From assembly GCA_018064855.1 (NCBI GenBank), contig JAGHUM010000024.1, forward strand, positions 1-36,472: a DNA stretch of 36,472 nt, written 5' to 3'. How positions within the stretch are numbered: the stretch's first letter is position 1; every line of letters begins with the position of its first letter. The notes under the pieces are model-generated. The model ran no database searches, had not been told where the DNA came from, and was given only the letters and a program-made list of their open reading frames with translations. The position numbers and the translations under genes were made by a program. Of this stretch, positions 8,353 to 16,689 are shown in pieces. Origin of the DNA: Candidatus Physcocola equi (GTDB lineage: Bacteria; Bacteroidota; Bacteroidia; Bacteroidales; Paludibacteraceae).

Positions 8353-9234
8353 ATGAGAAAGTATCTGACTATAGTTATTGGTTTATTGCTTTCCACTTTT
8401 TTTGGATACGCAAAAACATATACTGTTGAAGATTTACCTGTTGCCACACAAGGCGGAAGTGAGATTTATGTCTGCAACCCAGACGGTATTCTTTCGGCTG
8501 AAGTGGTTTCGTTGTTGTGTGATAAATTGGCAACTTTGGACGACAGTACCGGCATTCAGACGCTGGTAGTGGCGGTCGATTCCATCAGTCCTTCCGATGC
8601 TTTCACTTGGGGAGTTGAACTTGGAAAACGTTTGGGCGTCGGCAAGAAAGGGCACGATAGCGGTCTGATCTTCTTGTTGGTAAAAGGCCAGCGCGACATA
8701 TACATTATTCCTGGTACCGGCATAGAAAGCAAATTGCCAGACATTCTTTGCGACCGTATCATTGTAGATAAGATGATTCCATCGTTTAAACTGGGACAAT
8801 GGAATCAGGGTATGGTGAACGGCGTTTTCGCTGCTTATGATATTCTTATAGATGTGCGTGGCGAGTTTGATGATGACAAATCAAAGACAAGCGACTATTA
8901 TATATGGCTGTGTTTGTTTGGAGTAGTCGGTCTCATTTTATATTTGAGATATCGTGCTAATAAATGTCCGGATTGCGGCCAACAACTGAAAGTGATTGAC
9001 CGACGCACATGGCGTGAAGGCTCGTATATCGAAAAAGAAAAAGTGACCTGCCAGTGTCCGAATTGCAAACGTATTGTATATCGACTCCATACCTACGACC
9101 ATAGTCCGTCTTCATCGGGCAGTTATCGCAGTGGTGGCGGCGGCGGTTTCAGCGGCGGCGGCCGAAGTTTCGGCGGCGGCCGAAGTTTCGGTGGCGGCGG
9201 TTTCAGCGGCGGCGGCGCAGGTCGTCATTTCTAA
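8353..9234 (+). CDS. TPM-domain (YgcG-like) membrane protein with zinc ribbon and glycine-rich tail
   Basis: A 293-residue protein: signal peptide (1-20), TPM domain (about 24-170, with VVAVDSISPSD, LIFLLVKGQRDIYIIPG and IVDKMIPSFKLGQWNQG), one membrane segment (about 182-199) and a cytoplasmic tail. The tail holds a CxxC...CxxC zinc ribbon (Cys205/208 and Cys235/238) and ends in about 30 residues rich in GGG and FGGG. TPM proteins are commonly next to LemA, as here (45 nt gap), and are thought to act in membrane-associated assembly or repair, but the biochemical role is not settled. The glycine-rich tail is encoded by short GGCGGCGGC and GGCCGAAGTTTCGG direct repeats, so its length may vary between strains. 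Confidence 0.82.
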   Translation: MRKYLTIVIGLLLSTFFGYAKTYTVEDLPVATQGGSEIYVCNPDGILSAEVVSLLCDKLATLDDSTGIQTLVVAVDSISPSDAFTWGVELGKRLGVGKKGHDSGLIFLLVKGQRDIYIIPGTGIESKLPDILCDRIIVDKMIPSFKLGQWNQGMVNGVFAAYDILIDVRGEFDDDKSKTSDYYIWLCLFGVVGLILYLRYRANKCPDCGQQLKVIDRRTWREGSYIEKEKVTCQCPNCKRIVYRLHTYDHSPSSSGSYRSGGGGGFSGGGRSFGGGRSFGGGGFSGGGAGRHF

Positions 9235-9279
9235 TAATCGGAAAACAATAAAATAAATATTAACTAAAATTTCAGAAAA

Positions 9280-9879
9280 ATGAGCAAATCATTATTGGCT
9301 ATCATTGGTGTGGTTGGTGCTATCGTAGCATACGCAATCAGCACTTACAACGGATTTATTCCACTCGATGAAAACGTTAAGAAAGCGTGGGGTAACGTAG
9401 AAGCCTCATACCAGAAGCGTTTCGATCTCGTTCCTAATTTGGTTGAGACTGTGAAAGCCTATGCAAAGCACGAAAAAGGAACTTTCGAAGCCGTTACTCA
9501 GGCTCGTGCGAATGCAACCAAAGCCATCCAGATCAACATCGACGACATGGATGAAGAAGAAATGCAGAAGAAGTTGAAGCAGATCAACGAAGCAAACGCT
9601 CAGTTGAACCAGGGCCTCGGCCGCTTGATGGCTACTGCAGAAGCATATCCAGAATTGAAGGCAAACACCAACTTCATCAAATTGCAGGAAGACCTTGAAA
9701 AGATTGAAAACGAAATCGCTAATGCGAGAAGAATTTTCAACGAGGCTGTTCAGACCTACAATACAGAAGTACGTGTATTCCCAGCAAACATCGTAGCAAA
9801 CATTTTCGGCTTCCGCTCAAAAGCAATGTTTGAAGCTGAAGCAGGTGCTGATAAGGCTGTGAAGGTTAACTTCGACTAA
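9280..9879 (+). CDS. lemA: LemA family protein
   Basis: A 199-residue protein with an N-terminal membrane anchor (about 4-22) and the LemA helical core: YNGFIPLDENVKKAWGNVEA, then a KRFDLVPNLVETVKAYAKHE helix and a long amphipathic coiled region (about 75-160). The F-PAN-VAN-FGF motif near residues 166-178 is the family's C-terminal signature. LemA and TPM proteins form a conserved pair whose exact role is unresolved. It ends in a very strong terminator shared with the TPM gene. Confidence 0.92.
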   Translation: MSKSLLAIIGVVGAIVAYAISTYNGFIPLDENVKKAWGNVEASYQKRFDLVPNLVETVKAYAKHEKGTFEAVTQARANATKAIQINIDDMDEEEMQKKLKQINEANAQLNQGLGRLMATAEAYPELKANTNFIKLQEDLEKIENEIANARRIFNEAVQTYNTEVRVFPANIVANIFGFRSKAMFEAEAGADKAVKVNFD

Positions 9880-9903
9880 GTTACATTTGTACAAAAATTT
9901 CAT

Positions 9904-9947
9904 GCGAGCCGCACATTTCTTTCAAAATGTGCGGCTCGCCTTTTTTT
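9904..9947 (+). terminator. Strong Rho-independent terminator after lemA
   Basis: A perfect 15-bp stem (GCGAGCCGCACATTT with its complement at 9925-9939), a 6-nt loop and a run of seven T. Confidence 0.95.
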
Positions 9948-9984
9948 GTGGCACAGATATTATGAAATGATTACTTAATGACTC

Positions 9985-9992
9985 TATCTTTG
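9985..9992 (+). promoter_or_regulatory. Putative -7 promoter element for the xylanase gene
   Basis: TATCTTTG matches TAnnTTTG and would give a leader of about 95-100 nt. A second match, TAATTTTG at 10073-10080, lies only 14 nt before the ATG. Neither has a well-placed -33 TTG, so which is used is open. Confidence 0.35.
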
Positions 9993-10094
9993 CCTTGTGG
10001 AAAATGAAGACCTGTATGCGTCGCATATGGCTTCAGAATGAAAAACACGAAATTAATATTGTTTATATAAAGTAATTTTGAATTTAGTTTGCTT

Positions 10095-13028
10095 ATGAAA
10101 ACTCTTCAGACAAACTGTGGCGCTTTTTTCAGAAAAGCGCTTGCTGCAATGGGCTTATCTGTATTGGCTATTCAGGCCTTTGCTGTGGATCCCTGCGAAA
10201 TGACCACTCCTTACTCTGGAGGAACCCGGGTGCCAGGAAACGGTATTAAAGACATCGGTAATGGCTTCAACTACGAACTTTGGAACGATCAAAACAGCCC
10301 TGGTCTTATGACTGTATATGGCGGTGATGCCGACTGCGCATTCAAAGCCAACTGGAACAACAGCGGCGACTTCCTTGCTCGTGTGGGATATTACTGGGGT
10401 GGCGGCAACTCGCCAAGACCTTCAGAAGTTGATGACATCCATGCGGAATATGCATATAAGAGAACCGGCACCGGTGGTGGTTACAGTTATATTGGCGTTT
10501 ATGGTTGGACCAAGTCGCCAACAGAAGTAGAATACTACATCGTAGATGACTCTTTCAATGGAATGGGCGATCCATGGAACACCCAATATGTGGGCAGTTT
10601 TGAGACAGATGGCGCCACCTATAAAGTGTATAAGGGCACTCGCACGAATGCTCCTTCCATCTCTGGTACTTCCACTTTCACACAGGTCTTCAGCGTGCGT
10701 TCAAGTGCTCGTCAGTGCGGTCACATCTCAGTGAGCGAACACTTTAAGGCATGGGAAAGAATGGGTATCAAACTTGGACAACTCTACGATTGCAAACTCC
10801 TTTGCGAAGCCGGCGGCGGATCTGGCTCTATCGATTACACCTATGCAACCATGTACCAGGGCGAACCAGAACCGGAAGCGCCTGCAGAGCCACTCACTCC
10901 ATACGGTGATAAGGCGGCTGTCATTCCTGGCAAGATAGAGGCGGAAAACTATGACAACGGTGGCAAAAACAATGCCTACAAAGATACAGACACCAAAAAT
11001 GAAGGCGAGGAATACCGTCAGGACGGTGTTGACATTGTAGGTGTGAATGGCGGTTATGCTATTGGTTACACCACCACATCAGAATGGTTGAAATATACAG
11101 TCAACGTTGAAGAAAGCGGTTACTACAATGTGGAAGCCTTGGCTGCCAATGGTGGTAATAAGATTGGTCTTGAACTCTATCTCGACGATCAACTGCTCTG
11201 CGCTTTGACAGGTAATAAGACAGAAGACTGGGACACTTACGAAAAAGTCACAGCAAGCAAAGCGCACTATCTCTTGGCGGGTGAGCACGTGCTTCAGTTG
11301 AAATACACCACCGATTACAACAATGTGGATTACATTCGTTTCTATCCTCAGGGTGAGGAACCTGGTGATAACCCAGATGTCCCTGGCACAATTCCTGGCA
11401 CAATTCCTGACCCAGAAGACCCAGTAGCAGCCGGCAATATGTTTGATGAAAATGGCGCTTACTATGGACCAAGCTGTGAAGACAACGGCAACCTTGGCAC
11501 CGGTGCATATTATACAGGCAACTACACAAGCCCATTTGAAACAGTGTTGGGCAAGAGCCAGTCTGATATCCAGAAAAAGCTTGACCAACTCTGGAGCCAC
11601 TACTTCGAGAATGGCAGCAACAAGGTATATTATGATAGAGGCAATGGAGAAGCTTATATCTTAGACACAGGCAACAACGATGTTCGTTCAGAAGGTATGT
11701 CTTATGGTATGATGATCTGTGTGCAGACCGACCATAAAGCCCAGTTCGACAAACTTTGGGCGTTTGCTAAAAACCACATGTGGCACAAGAGCGGCGGCAA
11801 CTGGGATGGCTACTTTGCTTGGCAGTGTGGAACAGACGGAAGCGTTAAAGACCAGAACTGCGCGCCTGACGGCGAAATGTATTTCACAATGGCATTGCTT
11901 TTCGCAGCCAACCGCTGGAACGAAGAAAGCTACATGAAAGATGCCCAGTACATCTTGAAGAGCATGTGGAAAGGCAACAGTGCATCGTTGTTCAACGAAA
12001 ACTACAAGGTAGTAACATTCCAGCCAGTCAACTGCTCTGATTTCTCTGACCCATCTTACGACCTTCCTGCTTTTGTTGACTTGTTCTCTCGTTGGTCAAC
12101 CACCAACAACAATACTTGGAAACAGGCAGCATCTGCAACCCGCGACCATCTTTACAAATCTTGCAACACCAGTTCAGGTTTGTTCTCAGACTACAACAAC
12201 TTCGATGGCACACCAAAGAGCGTAAACTACAACTCCAACGCCCACAAGTACATGTACGACGCCATGCGTTGCGCGATGAACTATGGTATGGACTACTACC
12301 TGTTTGGTACCGATGGAAAGAGACAGACCGAAATGGCAAAGAGAATCATCGACTTCTTTGAGAAAGACGGTTACTCTCACGCACGTTTCAACTGGGACGG
12401 TTCGGGGGCAGCAGAAACCTACACTTTGGGTGAGACCGGTGCAAATGCTGTAGCCTGCTACGCTTTGATGAATGAACCTGGATACGAATCGAAGGTGAAG
12501 ACCAACCTCAACAAAGCATGGAACGCCTCTCTCGCTACCGGACAGTATCGTTACTACGACGGTTTGGTTCACTACTTGTCTATGCTTCACTTGTGTGGCA
12601 GCTTCAAGATCTGGAAGCCAGCACCAGAAGTCAATGTGGGAACAGTCGAGATTACTTCGAAAGAAGGTGTGGAAATCGGTGGTAAGGTATATACCGAGCC
12701 AGGCACAGTTTACACATTCGAAGATTGTCAGGTTTACAAACTGAATCTGACTAAGAACATCAGTGAAGAACCTGATGGCCCTATTACAGGTGAAGAGGTG
12801 GTGGAAAACCAGGCACTCACCATCTATCCTAATCCAGCCATCACAATGCTCAACGTGGTTGGCGCAGAAACAGTTGAAAACGTCATGCTCATCGACATCA
12901 CAGGCCGCGTAGTGCTCAGCACCAGCGAAACCAACATCAATGTCAGCGAACTTCCTGCCGGCACCTACGCTGTGCGTGTGAAAACAGCGGATAACGTGAC
13001 CGTGAAGAAGGTGTCGATTGTGAAGTGA
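10095..13028 (+). CDS. Secreted multidomain xylanase: GH11 - CBM6 - GH8 - T9SS sorting domain
   Basis: A 977-residue secreted xylan-degrading enzyme. Order of parts: signal peptide (about 1-31); GH11 endoxylanase (about 32-255) with nucleophile Glu146 in VEYYIVD and acid/base Glu238 in LLCEAGGGSGS; CBM6 (about 270-420, from PGKIEAENYD to DYIRFYPQG); a Pro/Gly linker with a GTIPGTIPDPEDP duplication; GH8 (about 465-845) with Glu533 in VRSEGMSYGM and Asp592 in APDGEMYF; and a type IX secretion C-terminal sorting domain (about 908-977, IYPNPA to the final VKKVSIVK). GH11 cuts internal xylan bonds. GH8 members include xylanases and exo-oligoxylanases, so the two may work in sequence; that is inference. 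The ATG at 10095 is preferred over an in-frame TTG two codons earlier. No SusCD or other xylan genes are adjacent. Confidence 0.93.
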   Translation: MKTLQTNCGAFFRKALAAMGLSVLAIQAFAVDPCEMTTPYSGGTRVPGNGIKDIGNGFNYELWNDQNSPGLMTVYGGDADCAFKANWNNSGDFLARVGYYWGGGNSPRPSEVDDIHAEYAYKRTGTGGGYSYIGVYGWTKSPTEVEYYIVDDSFNGMGDPWNTQYVGSFETDGATYKVYKGTRTNAPSISGTSTFTQVFSVRSSARQCGHISVSEHFKAWERMGIKLGQLYDCKLLCEAGGGSGSIDYTYATMYQGEPEPEAPAEPLTPYGDKAAVIPGKIEAENYDNGGKNNAYKDTDTKNEGEEYRQDGVDIVGVNGGYAIGYTTTSEWLKYTVNVEESGYYNVEALAANGGNKIGLELYLDDQLLCALTGNKTEDWDTYEKVTASKAHYLLAGEHVLQLKYTTDYNNVDYIRFYPQGEEPGDNPDVPGTIPGTIPDPEDPVAAGNMFDENGAYYGPSCEDNGNLGTGAYYTGNYTSPFETVLGKSQSDIQKKLDQLWSHYFENGSNKVYYDRGNGEAYILDTGNNDVRSEGMSYGMMICVQTDHKAQFDKLWAFAKNHMWHKSGGNWDGYFAWQCGTDGSVKDQNCAPDGEMYFTMALLFAANRWNEESYMKDAQYILKSMWKGNSASLFNENYKVVTFQPVNCSDFSDPSYDLPAFVDLFSRWSTTNNNTWKQAASATRDHLYKSCNTSSGLFSDYNNFDGTPKSVNYNSNAHKYMYDAMRCAMNYGMDYYLFGTDGKRQTEMAKRIIDFFEKDGYSHARFNWDGSGAAETYTLGETGANAVACYALMNEPGYESKVKTNLNKAWNASLATGQYRYYDGLVHYLSMLHLCGSFKIWKPAPEVNVGTVEITSKEGVEIGGKVYTEPGTVYTFEDCQVYKLNLTKNISEEPDGPITGEEVVENQALTIYPNPAITMLNVVGAETVENVMLIDITGRVVLSTSETNINVSELPAGTYAVRVKTADNVTVKKVSIVK

Positions 13029-13068
13029 AAATGACAATCCTATAGCAAGTCTCTAACTACATTAGCAA

Positions 13069-13101
13069 GCCCTCTGGAATTTCTCCCCAAATTCAGAGGG
13101 C
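13069..13101 (+). terminator. Probable terminator after the xylanase gene
   Basis: A hairpin with stem GCCCTCTG(G)AATTT / AAATTCAGAGGGC (13 bp with one bulged G) and a short loop. It is followed by TTATTGTAT rather than a clean T run, so it may be of modest strength. Confidence 0.75.
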
Positions 13102-13182
13102 TTATTGTATAAAGATTTGATTTTTTTTAGTGAAAAAGCAATAAAATATTAAGATTTGAGTTCTAAAACACGAAATTATTAT

Positions 13183-13190
13183 TATCTTTG
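13183..13190 (+). promoter_or_regulatory. Putative -7 promoter element for the TPR gene
   Basis: TATCTTTG, an exact TAnnTTTG match. A TTTG at 13155-13158 is 24 nt upstream, longer than the usual 19-21. It would start a transcript with a leader of about 100 nt. Confidence 0.5.
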
Positions 13191-13206
13191 CGTTGAGAAT
13201 TGTTGA

Positions 13207-13277
13207 AAAAGTGGTGTTCCACACTTTTAATAATTTATAAATTAAAAACATACAAGTCGCGAGGGACATTGCGACTT
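13207..13277 (+). other. Structured 5' leader of the TPR gene (two hairpins)
   Basis: Between the putative promoter and the ATG at 13298 are two 7-bp hairpins: AAAAGTG...CACTTTT (13207-13228) and AAGTCGC...GCGACTT (13254-13277), separated by an AT-rich stretch. They may protect the message or regulate its translation; I do not recognise a known riboswitch. Confidence 0.4.
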
Positions 13278-13297
13278 ACGAATTATAACACAAAAAC

Positions 13298-14005
13298 ATG
13301 AAGAAGTTATTTGCAATCTTGGCCATCGGCCTTCTTTCTGTTAGCAGCGTATTTGCACAGAAACAAAAATCTGTTACTGATTATTTCAATGATGGTATCC
13401 GTTCATACCGTATGGGTGACTACAAGGGTGCTATTGTGAATTTCAACAAAGTGCTTGAACTTAACCCTAAGTTCATCGATGCTTACGGAAACCTTGGTAA
13501 CGCTAAGTTCCGTCTTGGCGACTACAAAGGGGCTAAGGAAGCATATGATATCGTTCTTTCAAAGACTAACAAGGACGCTCTTACATTCTACAACCGCGCC
13601 ATCGCCCGCAAGGAACTTGGTGATGTAAAGGGCTCAATTGAAGATAACAACAAGGCTATCGCAGTTAACCCTAAGTTCGCTGAAGCTTACTACAACCGTG
13701 GTAACTCTTACGCTGAACAGGGTGATGACAAAGCTGCTTTGAAAGACTACAACAAAGCTATTGCTCTTACTCCTCAGTTCGCTAAAGCATACTACAACCG
13801 TGGTCACCTCCGTTACAAAGAAGGTGATGTTGAAGCAGCTGCTCTTGACTGGGAACGCGCAGCAAGTCTCGACTACTACAAGGCTTTCGATTCATTGAAA
13901 GAATATTGTGGTATCGGTACTCAGAGCGACTGTGACCCAACAGAAGGCATGGAAAAGAGTGGTACTACAATGGATACCAAGGGTGAATTGCTCGATAAGA
14001 AATAA
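13298..14005 (+). CDS. Periplasmic tetratricopeptide-repeat protein
   Basis: A 235-residue protein with a signal peptide (MKKLFAILAIGLLSVSSVFAQ, cleavage near 20/21). About five TPR units fill residues 25-200, seen as repeated G-x-YK-GA-x2-N-KVLELNP, AEAYYNRGNSYAEQGD and AKAYYNRGHLRYKEGD patterns. Such proteins are helical scaffolds for protein contacts; the partner is not known. The last 35 residues are polar and contain two Cys (about 204 and 211). Codon use is strongly biased to GCT/AAG/AAC/CGT-type codons, suggesting high expression. It stands alone between its own leader and a strong terminator. Confidence 0.88.
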   Translation: MKKLFAILAIGLLSVSSVFAQKQKSVTDYFNDGIRSYRMGDYKGAIVNFNKVLELNPKFIDAYGNLGNAKFRLGDYKGAKEAYDIVLSKTNKDALTFYNRAIARKELGDVKGSIEDNNKAIAVNPKFAEAYYNRGNSYAEQGDDKAALKDYNKAIALTPQFAKAYYNRGHLRYKEGDVEAAALDWERAASLDYYKAFDSLKEYCGIGTQSDCDPTEGMEKSGTTMDTKGELLDKK

Positions 14006-14030
14006 TCAATTTATATCCTGATAAATTAAA

Positions 14031-14059
14031 AAGGTTCTCATTTCCGAGAACCTTTTTTT
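14031..14059 (+). terminator. Rho-independent terminator of the TPR gene
   Basis: A perfect 9-bp stem (AAGGTTCTC / GAGAACCTT), a 6-nt loop and a run of T to 14059. Confidence 0.93.
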
Positions 14060-14358
14060 ATGCCCTTGCTTTCCATTTGCTTAGACGAACGTGTCTTTTT
14101 TTAATGCACATTTTGACTGCAAAAGGGCGGAAGGTTGGATATTTTCGTTTAACTTTATGCATTGAAAACAAAGAAGCTGTTTAATTTTTTGCGAACTGCT
14201 TCTTTTGGGCTTTTTATAGGTCTTTTTCGTCTGTTTTGAGTGAATTTTCAGTCACAATGGGCATCCATTGCTCCTTTCAGATTCTCTTCAAAACATCCTG
14301 AAAAATACATTTATCAAAATCTCCAACAAAAATTTAAACAACTTCTAAATCTGAACAA
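14060..14358. other. Non-coding gap before the PepSY-like gene
   Basis: About 300 nt with no convincing gene. It holds an 8-bp inverted repeat (AAAGAAGC 14170-14177 / GCTTCTTT 14198-14205). A 26-codon ATG frame at 14104-14184 has no ribosome-binding site and no recognisable content. No exact TAnnTTTG promoter element with a -33 partner was seen for the next gene. Confidence 0.5.
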
Positions 14359-15222
14359 ATGTTTAACAAAGTTATAAAACTAATTGCTGTGCCATTGTTC
14401 GCTGTGGGTGTCACATTGGTGTCGTGCGACAATACTGCCAGCCATCATGAAAACCGACAGGAAAACAAATTTCTGACCATGTTGCCGGATAATGCTCAAT
14501 CGTTTTTGGAATTGTATTTCCCAGGAGAGGCTGTTGATACTGTGTATGAGGATAAAAACGATTTTGACCTTACTGTGGAACTGCAAAATGGCGTGGAAAT
14601 AGAATTCAACAGCAAAGGAGATTGGCGAAAAGTAAACCTGAAAAAGAAAAACGCCCAGTCTGATATGTTCAAACTGTTGCCAAAGAAGGCGCAGACACAT
14701 ATCAAATCAGTGTCTCCTGACGCGGAGTTGCGAAAACTGGTGCGAAACCGCCGCAACAGGTATGAGGTGACTCTGAAAGACAAGGAAGTGTATATCTTCA
14801 GCCGTACCGGTGCTGTAATGACCAACGAAACCAAGCGTGTGCCATCCAACGCCAGTGTGATGTATGGTAAAATGTTTCCTGCCGATTCGGTTGTTATGGC
14901 GACTTTGGATGAAGGTTTATATGAAATAGACTTTGCCAGCGGAATAAAAGTCTGCTTTGACCGATTGGGCCGCTTTGAGGATGCAGAGGCTCCCAAAGGT
15001 GATGAATTGCCAGAAAGTTGTCTGGAACAGTTCCCTAAACTGATGGTAAATTATGTCAAAAAGAACCATGCAGAAAGTGGTGTGAGACGCATTTCCCGCA
15101 AGAATTACGGGTATATGCTGAAAACGACAAAGCCTAACCCTGTGGAACTTTGTTTCTCCAAGCAGGGCGATTACCTGCGTCAGGCAAACAAGAACGACAT
15201 AGAAGAGGAAGTGCTGGAATAA
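14359..15222 (+). CDS. Lipoprotein with four PepSY-like repeats
   Basis: A 287-residue predicted lipoprotein: hydrophobic N terminus with lipobox LVSC and lipidated Cys23. The mature part is built of four PepSY-like units at about 42-92, 107-154, 161-208 and 217-275. Each begins with a LP-x2-A-type helix and runs into a Y/F-E-V-x-L strand and a D/N-G-hydrophobic-x-F-hydrophobic motif (NGVEIEFNSKGDW, DKEVYIFSRTGAV, SGIKVCFDRLGRF, NPVELCFSKQGDY). PepSY-like (DUF2874) proteins are common in Bacteroidota envelopes and are thought to bind ligands or inhibit proteases, but no function is established. Most members I recall have two units, so four is long. It appears to be a single-gene unit ending in a good terminator. 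Confidence 0.78.
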   Translation: MFNKVIKLIAVPLFAVGVTLVSCDNTASHHENRQENKFLTMLPDNAQSFLELYFPGEAVDTVYEDKNDFDLTVELQNGVEIEFNSKGDWRKVNLKKKNAQSDMFKLLPKKAQTHIKSVSPDAELRKLVRNRRNRYEVTLKDKEVYIFSRTGAVMTNETKRVPSNASVMYGKMFPADSVVMATLDEGLYEIDFASGIKVCFDRLGRFEDAEAPKGDELPESCLEQFPKLMVNYVKKNHAESGVRRISRKNYGYMLKTTKPNPVELCFSKQGDYLRQANKNDIEEEVLE

Positions 15223-15256
15223 GTATTATTTCGTGACCGCTTGTATTATAAAAAGT

Positions 15257-15290
15257 AAAGGTTGGCATCGTGTTGATGTCAACCTTTTTT
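15257..15290. terminator. Bidirectional terminator between convergent genes
   Basis: A 13-bp stem (AAAGGTTGGCATC / GATGTCAACCTTT, one G-U pair) with a 5-nt loop. It is followed by T6 on the plus strand and by TACTTTTT on the minus strand, so it can end both the PepSY-like gene and the helicase-phosphoesterase operon. Confidence 0.9.
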
Positions 15291-15306
15291 GTAAATAACA
15301 GATTTG

Positions 15307-16689
15307 TTATTTCTGACTCATTTCCCATTTCTTGATGTCGTCTTCGTATTCTTTTACGCGCTTTGGTTTCTTTACGGTGCGGTACCAGTCAGACATCCGC
15401 ACCTGCTGCGGATCCAGACTGGTGCCAAACTCCTCGACAGAGCATGGTTTAGACTCTGATCGGTCCAACATTACTTTGTCGTAAAGTTGTCCGTTGTTGG
15501 CTGCATCAAATGTTTCAATCATCAACGCGTCTTCATTGAAAGTTATTTTTTGATAGAATCGGCCATCTGTGCCAATGCGGTCTTCTGGTTCGTCGAAATA
15601 GAGGCGGTAGTGCTTAGGAGAGCAGTAACTGTCGATATAGAGTGGCAGCTTGTCGATTGCAGTGGTGTCTTTGCGCTTTTCTTTTTCGTTGTAGCGCGCG
15701 TAAACGTGCTCGTGGCCGGATAGCACCAAATGCACGCCCAAGTCCTCCACAAGGCTTTTAAAGGCCCATTTGACGGGTAAATTGTAGTAGGCACCTTTGT
15801 TGGAATGTAAAGGATGATGCAGCACCACTATTTTCCAGTTGTCGGCAGGGCAGTTTTTCAGGTTTTTCTCAAGCCAGTCTGCTTGGTCGGTGAGTTGCCA
15901 ACTATCCACGTTGGAGTCAAGCAGGAATAGGGAAGCGCCATTGTAGTCGAGTCGGTAAACATGGTTTTCGCCCACTTTTGAGGTCTGGAAATATTGGAAA
16001 GTATTTCCGAATCGGCTGTCGAGTGTGCGTCTTATACCTTTCAGGTATTCGTGATTGCCGGCAATGGCGAGCATGGGCTTACATTGTGCAATGGAATCAA
16101 GATCGTTGAAAACCAAGTCCCAATAGCAGCTGATGGGGCGTTCAATGAGGTCGCCTCCAAAAAGCCAGAAATCGGCGTTGGAATGTGTGTTTGCCACATG
16201 CTTGAAAACCGATTTGCTGATGCCTCCGACGCTGTCTTGCACATCACCGAAGAAGATGAAGGAATGTTCGGGTTGGCTGTCTTTAGGCATCTCAAAGGAG
16301 TACCATGGGGCGTCATCTACGCCTACTGGTTTGATGCAGTAGGAGTATTTGTGCCCTGATTTCAGCGATTGGAGAGTCACACTGTAAAATGCCACCTTCC
16401 CGCCTCTTGTGGAGTCTAAGATGGCTTTGGGATTTTCAACATTGATGGCAGTGGAGTCGCTTTCGTCTTTATAGATCAAAGATTGCAGTCTGTCTATCTC
16501 CTCTCCCGCCTGCCAGCAGATGATGCGGCTATTTTGGTCTTGTCCGAAGGTGAGGAGGATATGGTGTGGAGCGGTGCTGGTGGTGTAGGGCGGTTCAGGT
16601 GGATTGCCGAACCAAGTGTTCCACCGTGTTCCAATCCAAATGGAGAGAGCGGCTACGACGATACCGGTTATGTAGAGTTTCTTACTCAT
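15307..16689 (-). CDS. Purple-acid-phosphatase-like metallophosphoesterase
   Basis: A 460-residue protein with an N-terminal membrane anchor or signal (about 4-20) and an N-terminal fibronectin-like domain (about 35-130) that precedes a calcineurin-like phosphoesterase domain (about 140-400), the layout of purple acid phosphatases. Metal-site motifs are FFGDVQD, FGGDLIE, AGNHEYL, LHHPLH and SGHEHVYAR. The likely role is hydrolysis of phosphate esters outside the cytoplasm; the substrate is unknown. Its start overlaps the helicase stop by 8 nt (16682-16689), so the two are translationally coupled, an odd pairing because the helicase acts on nucleic acid in the cytoplasm. Confidence 0.85.
   Translation of the reverse strand: MSKKLYITGIVVAALSIWIGTRWNTWFGNPPEPPYTTSTAPHHILLTFGQDQNSRIICWQAGEEIDRLQSLIYKDESDSTAINVENPKAILDSTRGGKVAFYSVTLQSLKSGHKYSYCIKPVGVDDAPWYSFEMPKDSQPEHSFIFFGDVQDSVGGISKSVFKHVANTHSNADFWLFGGDLIERPISCYWDLVFNDLDSIAQCKPMLAIAGNHEYLKGIRRTLDSRFGNTFQYFQTSKVGENHVYRLDYNGASLFLLDSNVDSWQLTDQADWLEKNLKNCPADNWKIVVLHHPLHSNKGAYYNLPVKWAFKSLVEDLGVHLVLSGHEHVYARYNEKEKRKDTTAIDKLPLYIDSYCSPKHYRLYFDEPEDRIGTDGRFYQKITFNEDALMIETFDAANNGQLYDKVMLDRSESKPCSVEEFGTSLDPQQVRMSDWYRTVKKPKRVKEYEDDIKKWEMSQK

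Noticed and set aside
9115-9231. GC-rich short repeats at the end of the TPM gene as a CRISPR-like or satellite array
   Set aside because: The repeats are in frame, encode a glycine-rich tail and have no spacers.
12186-13037. 283-codon minus-strand frame opposite the GH8 and sorting domains
   Set aside because: Antisense to strongly conserved enzyme sequence; composition (Cys, His, Val rich) is that of a shadow frame.
14104-14184. 26-codon ATG frame in the gap before the PepSY-like gene
   Set aside because: No ribosome-binding site, no promoter at a good distance and no recognisable content; could arise by chance.
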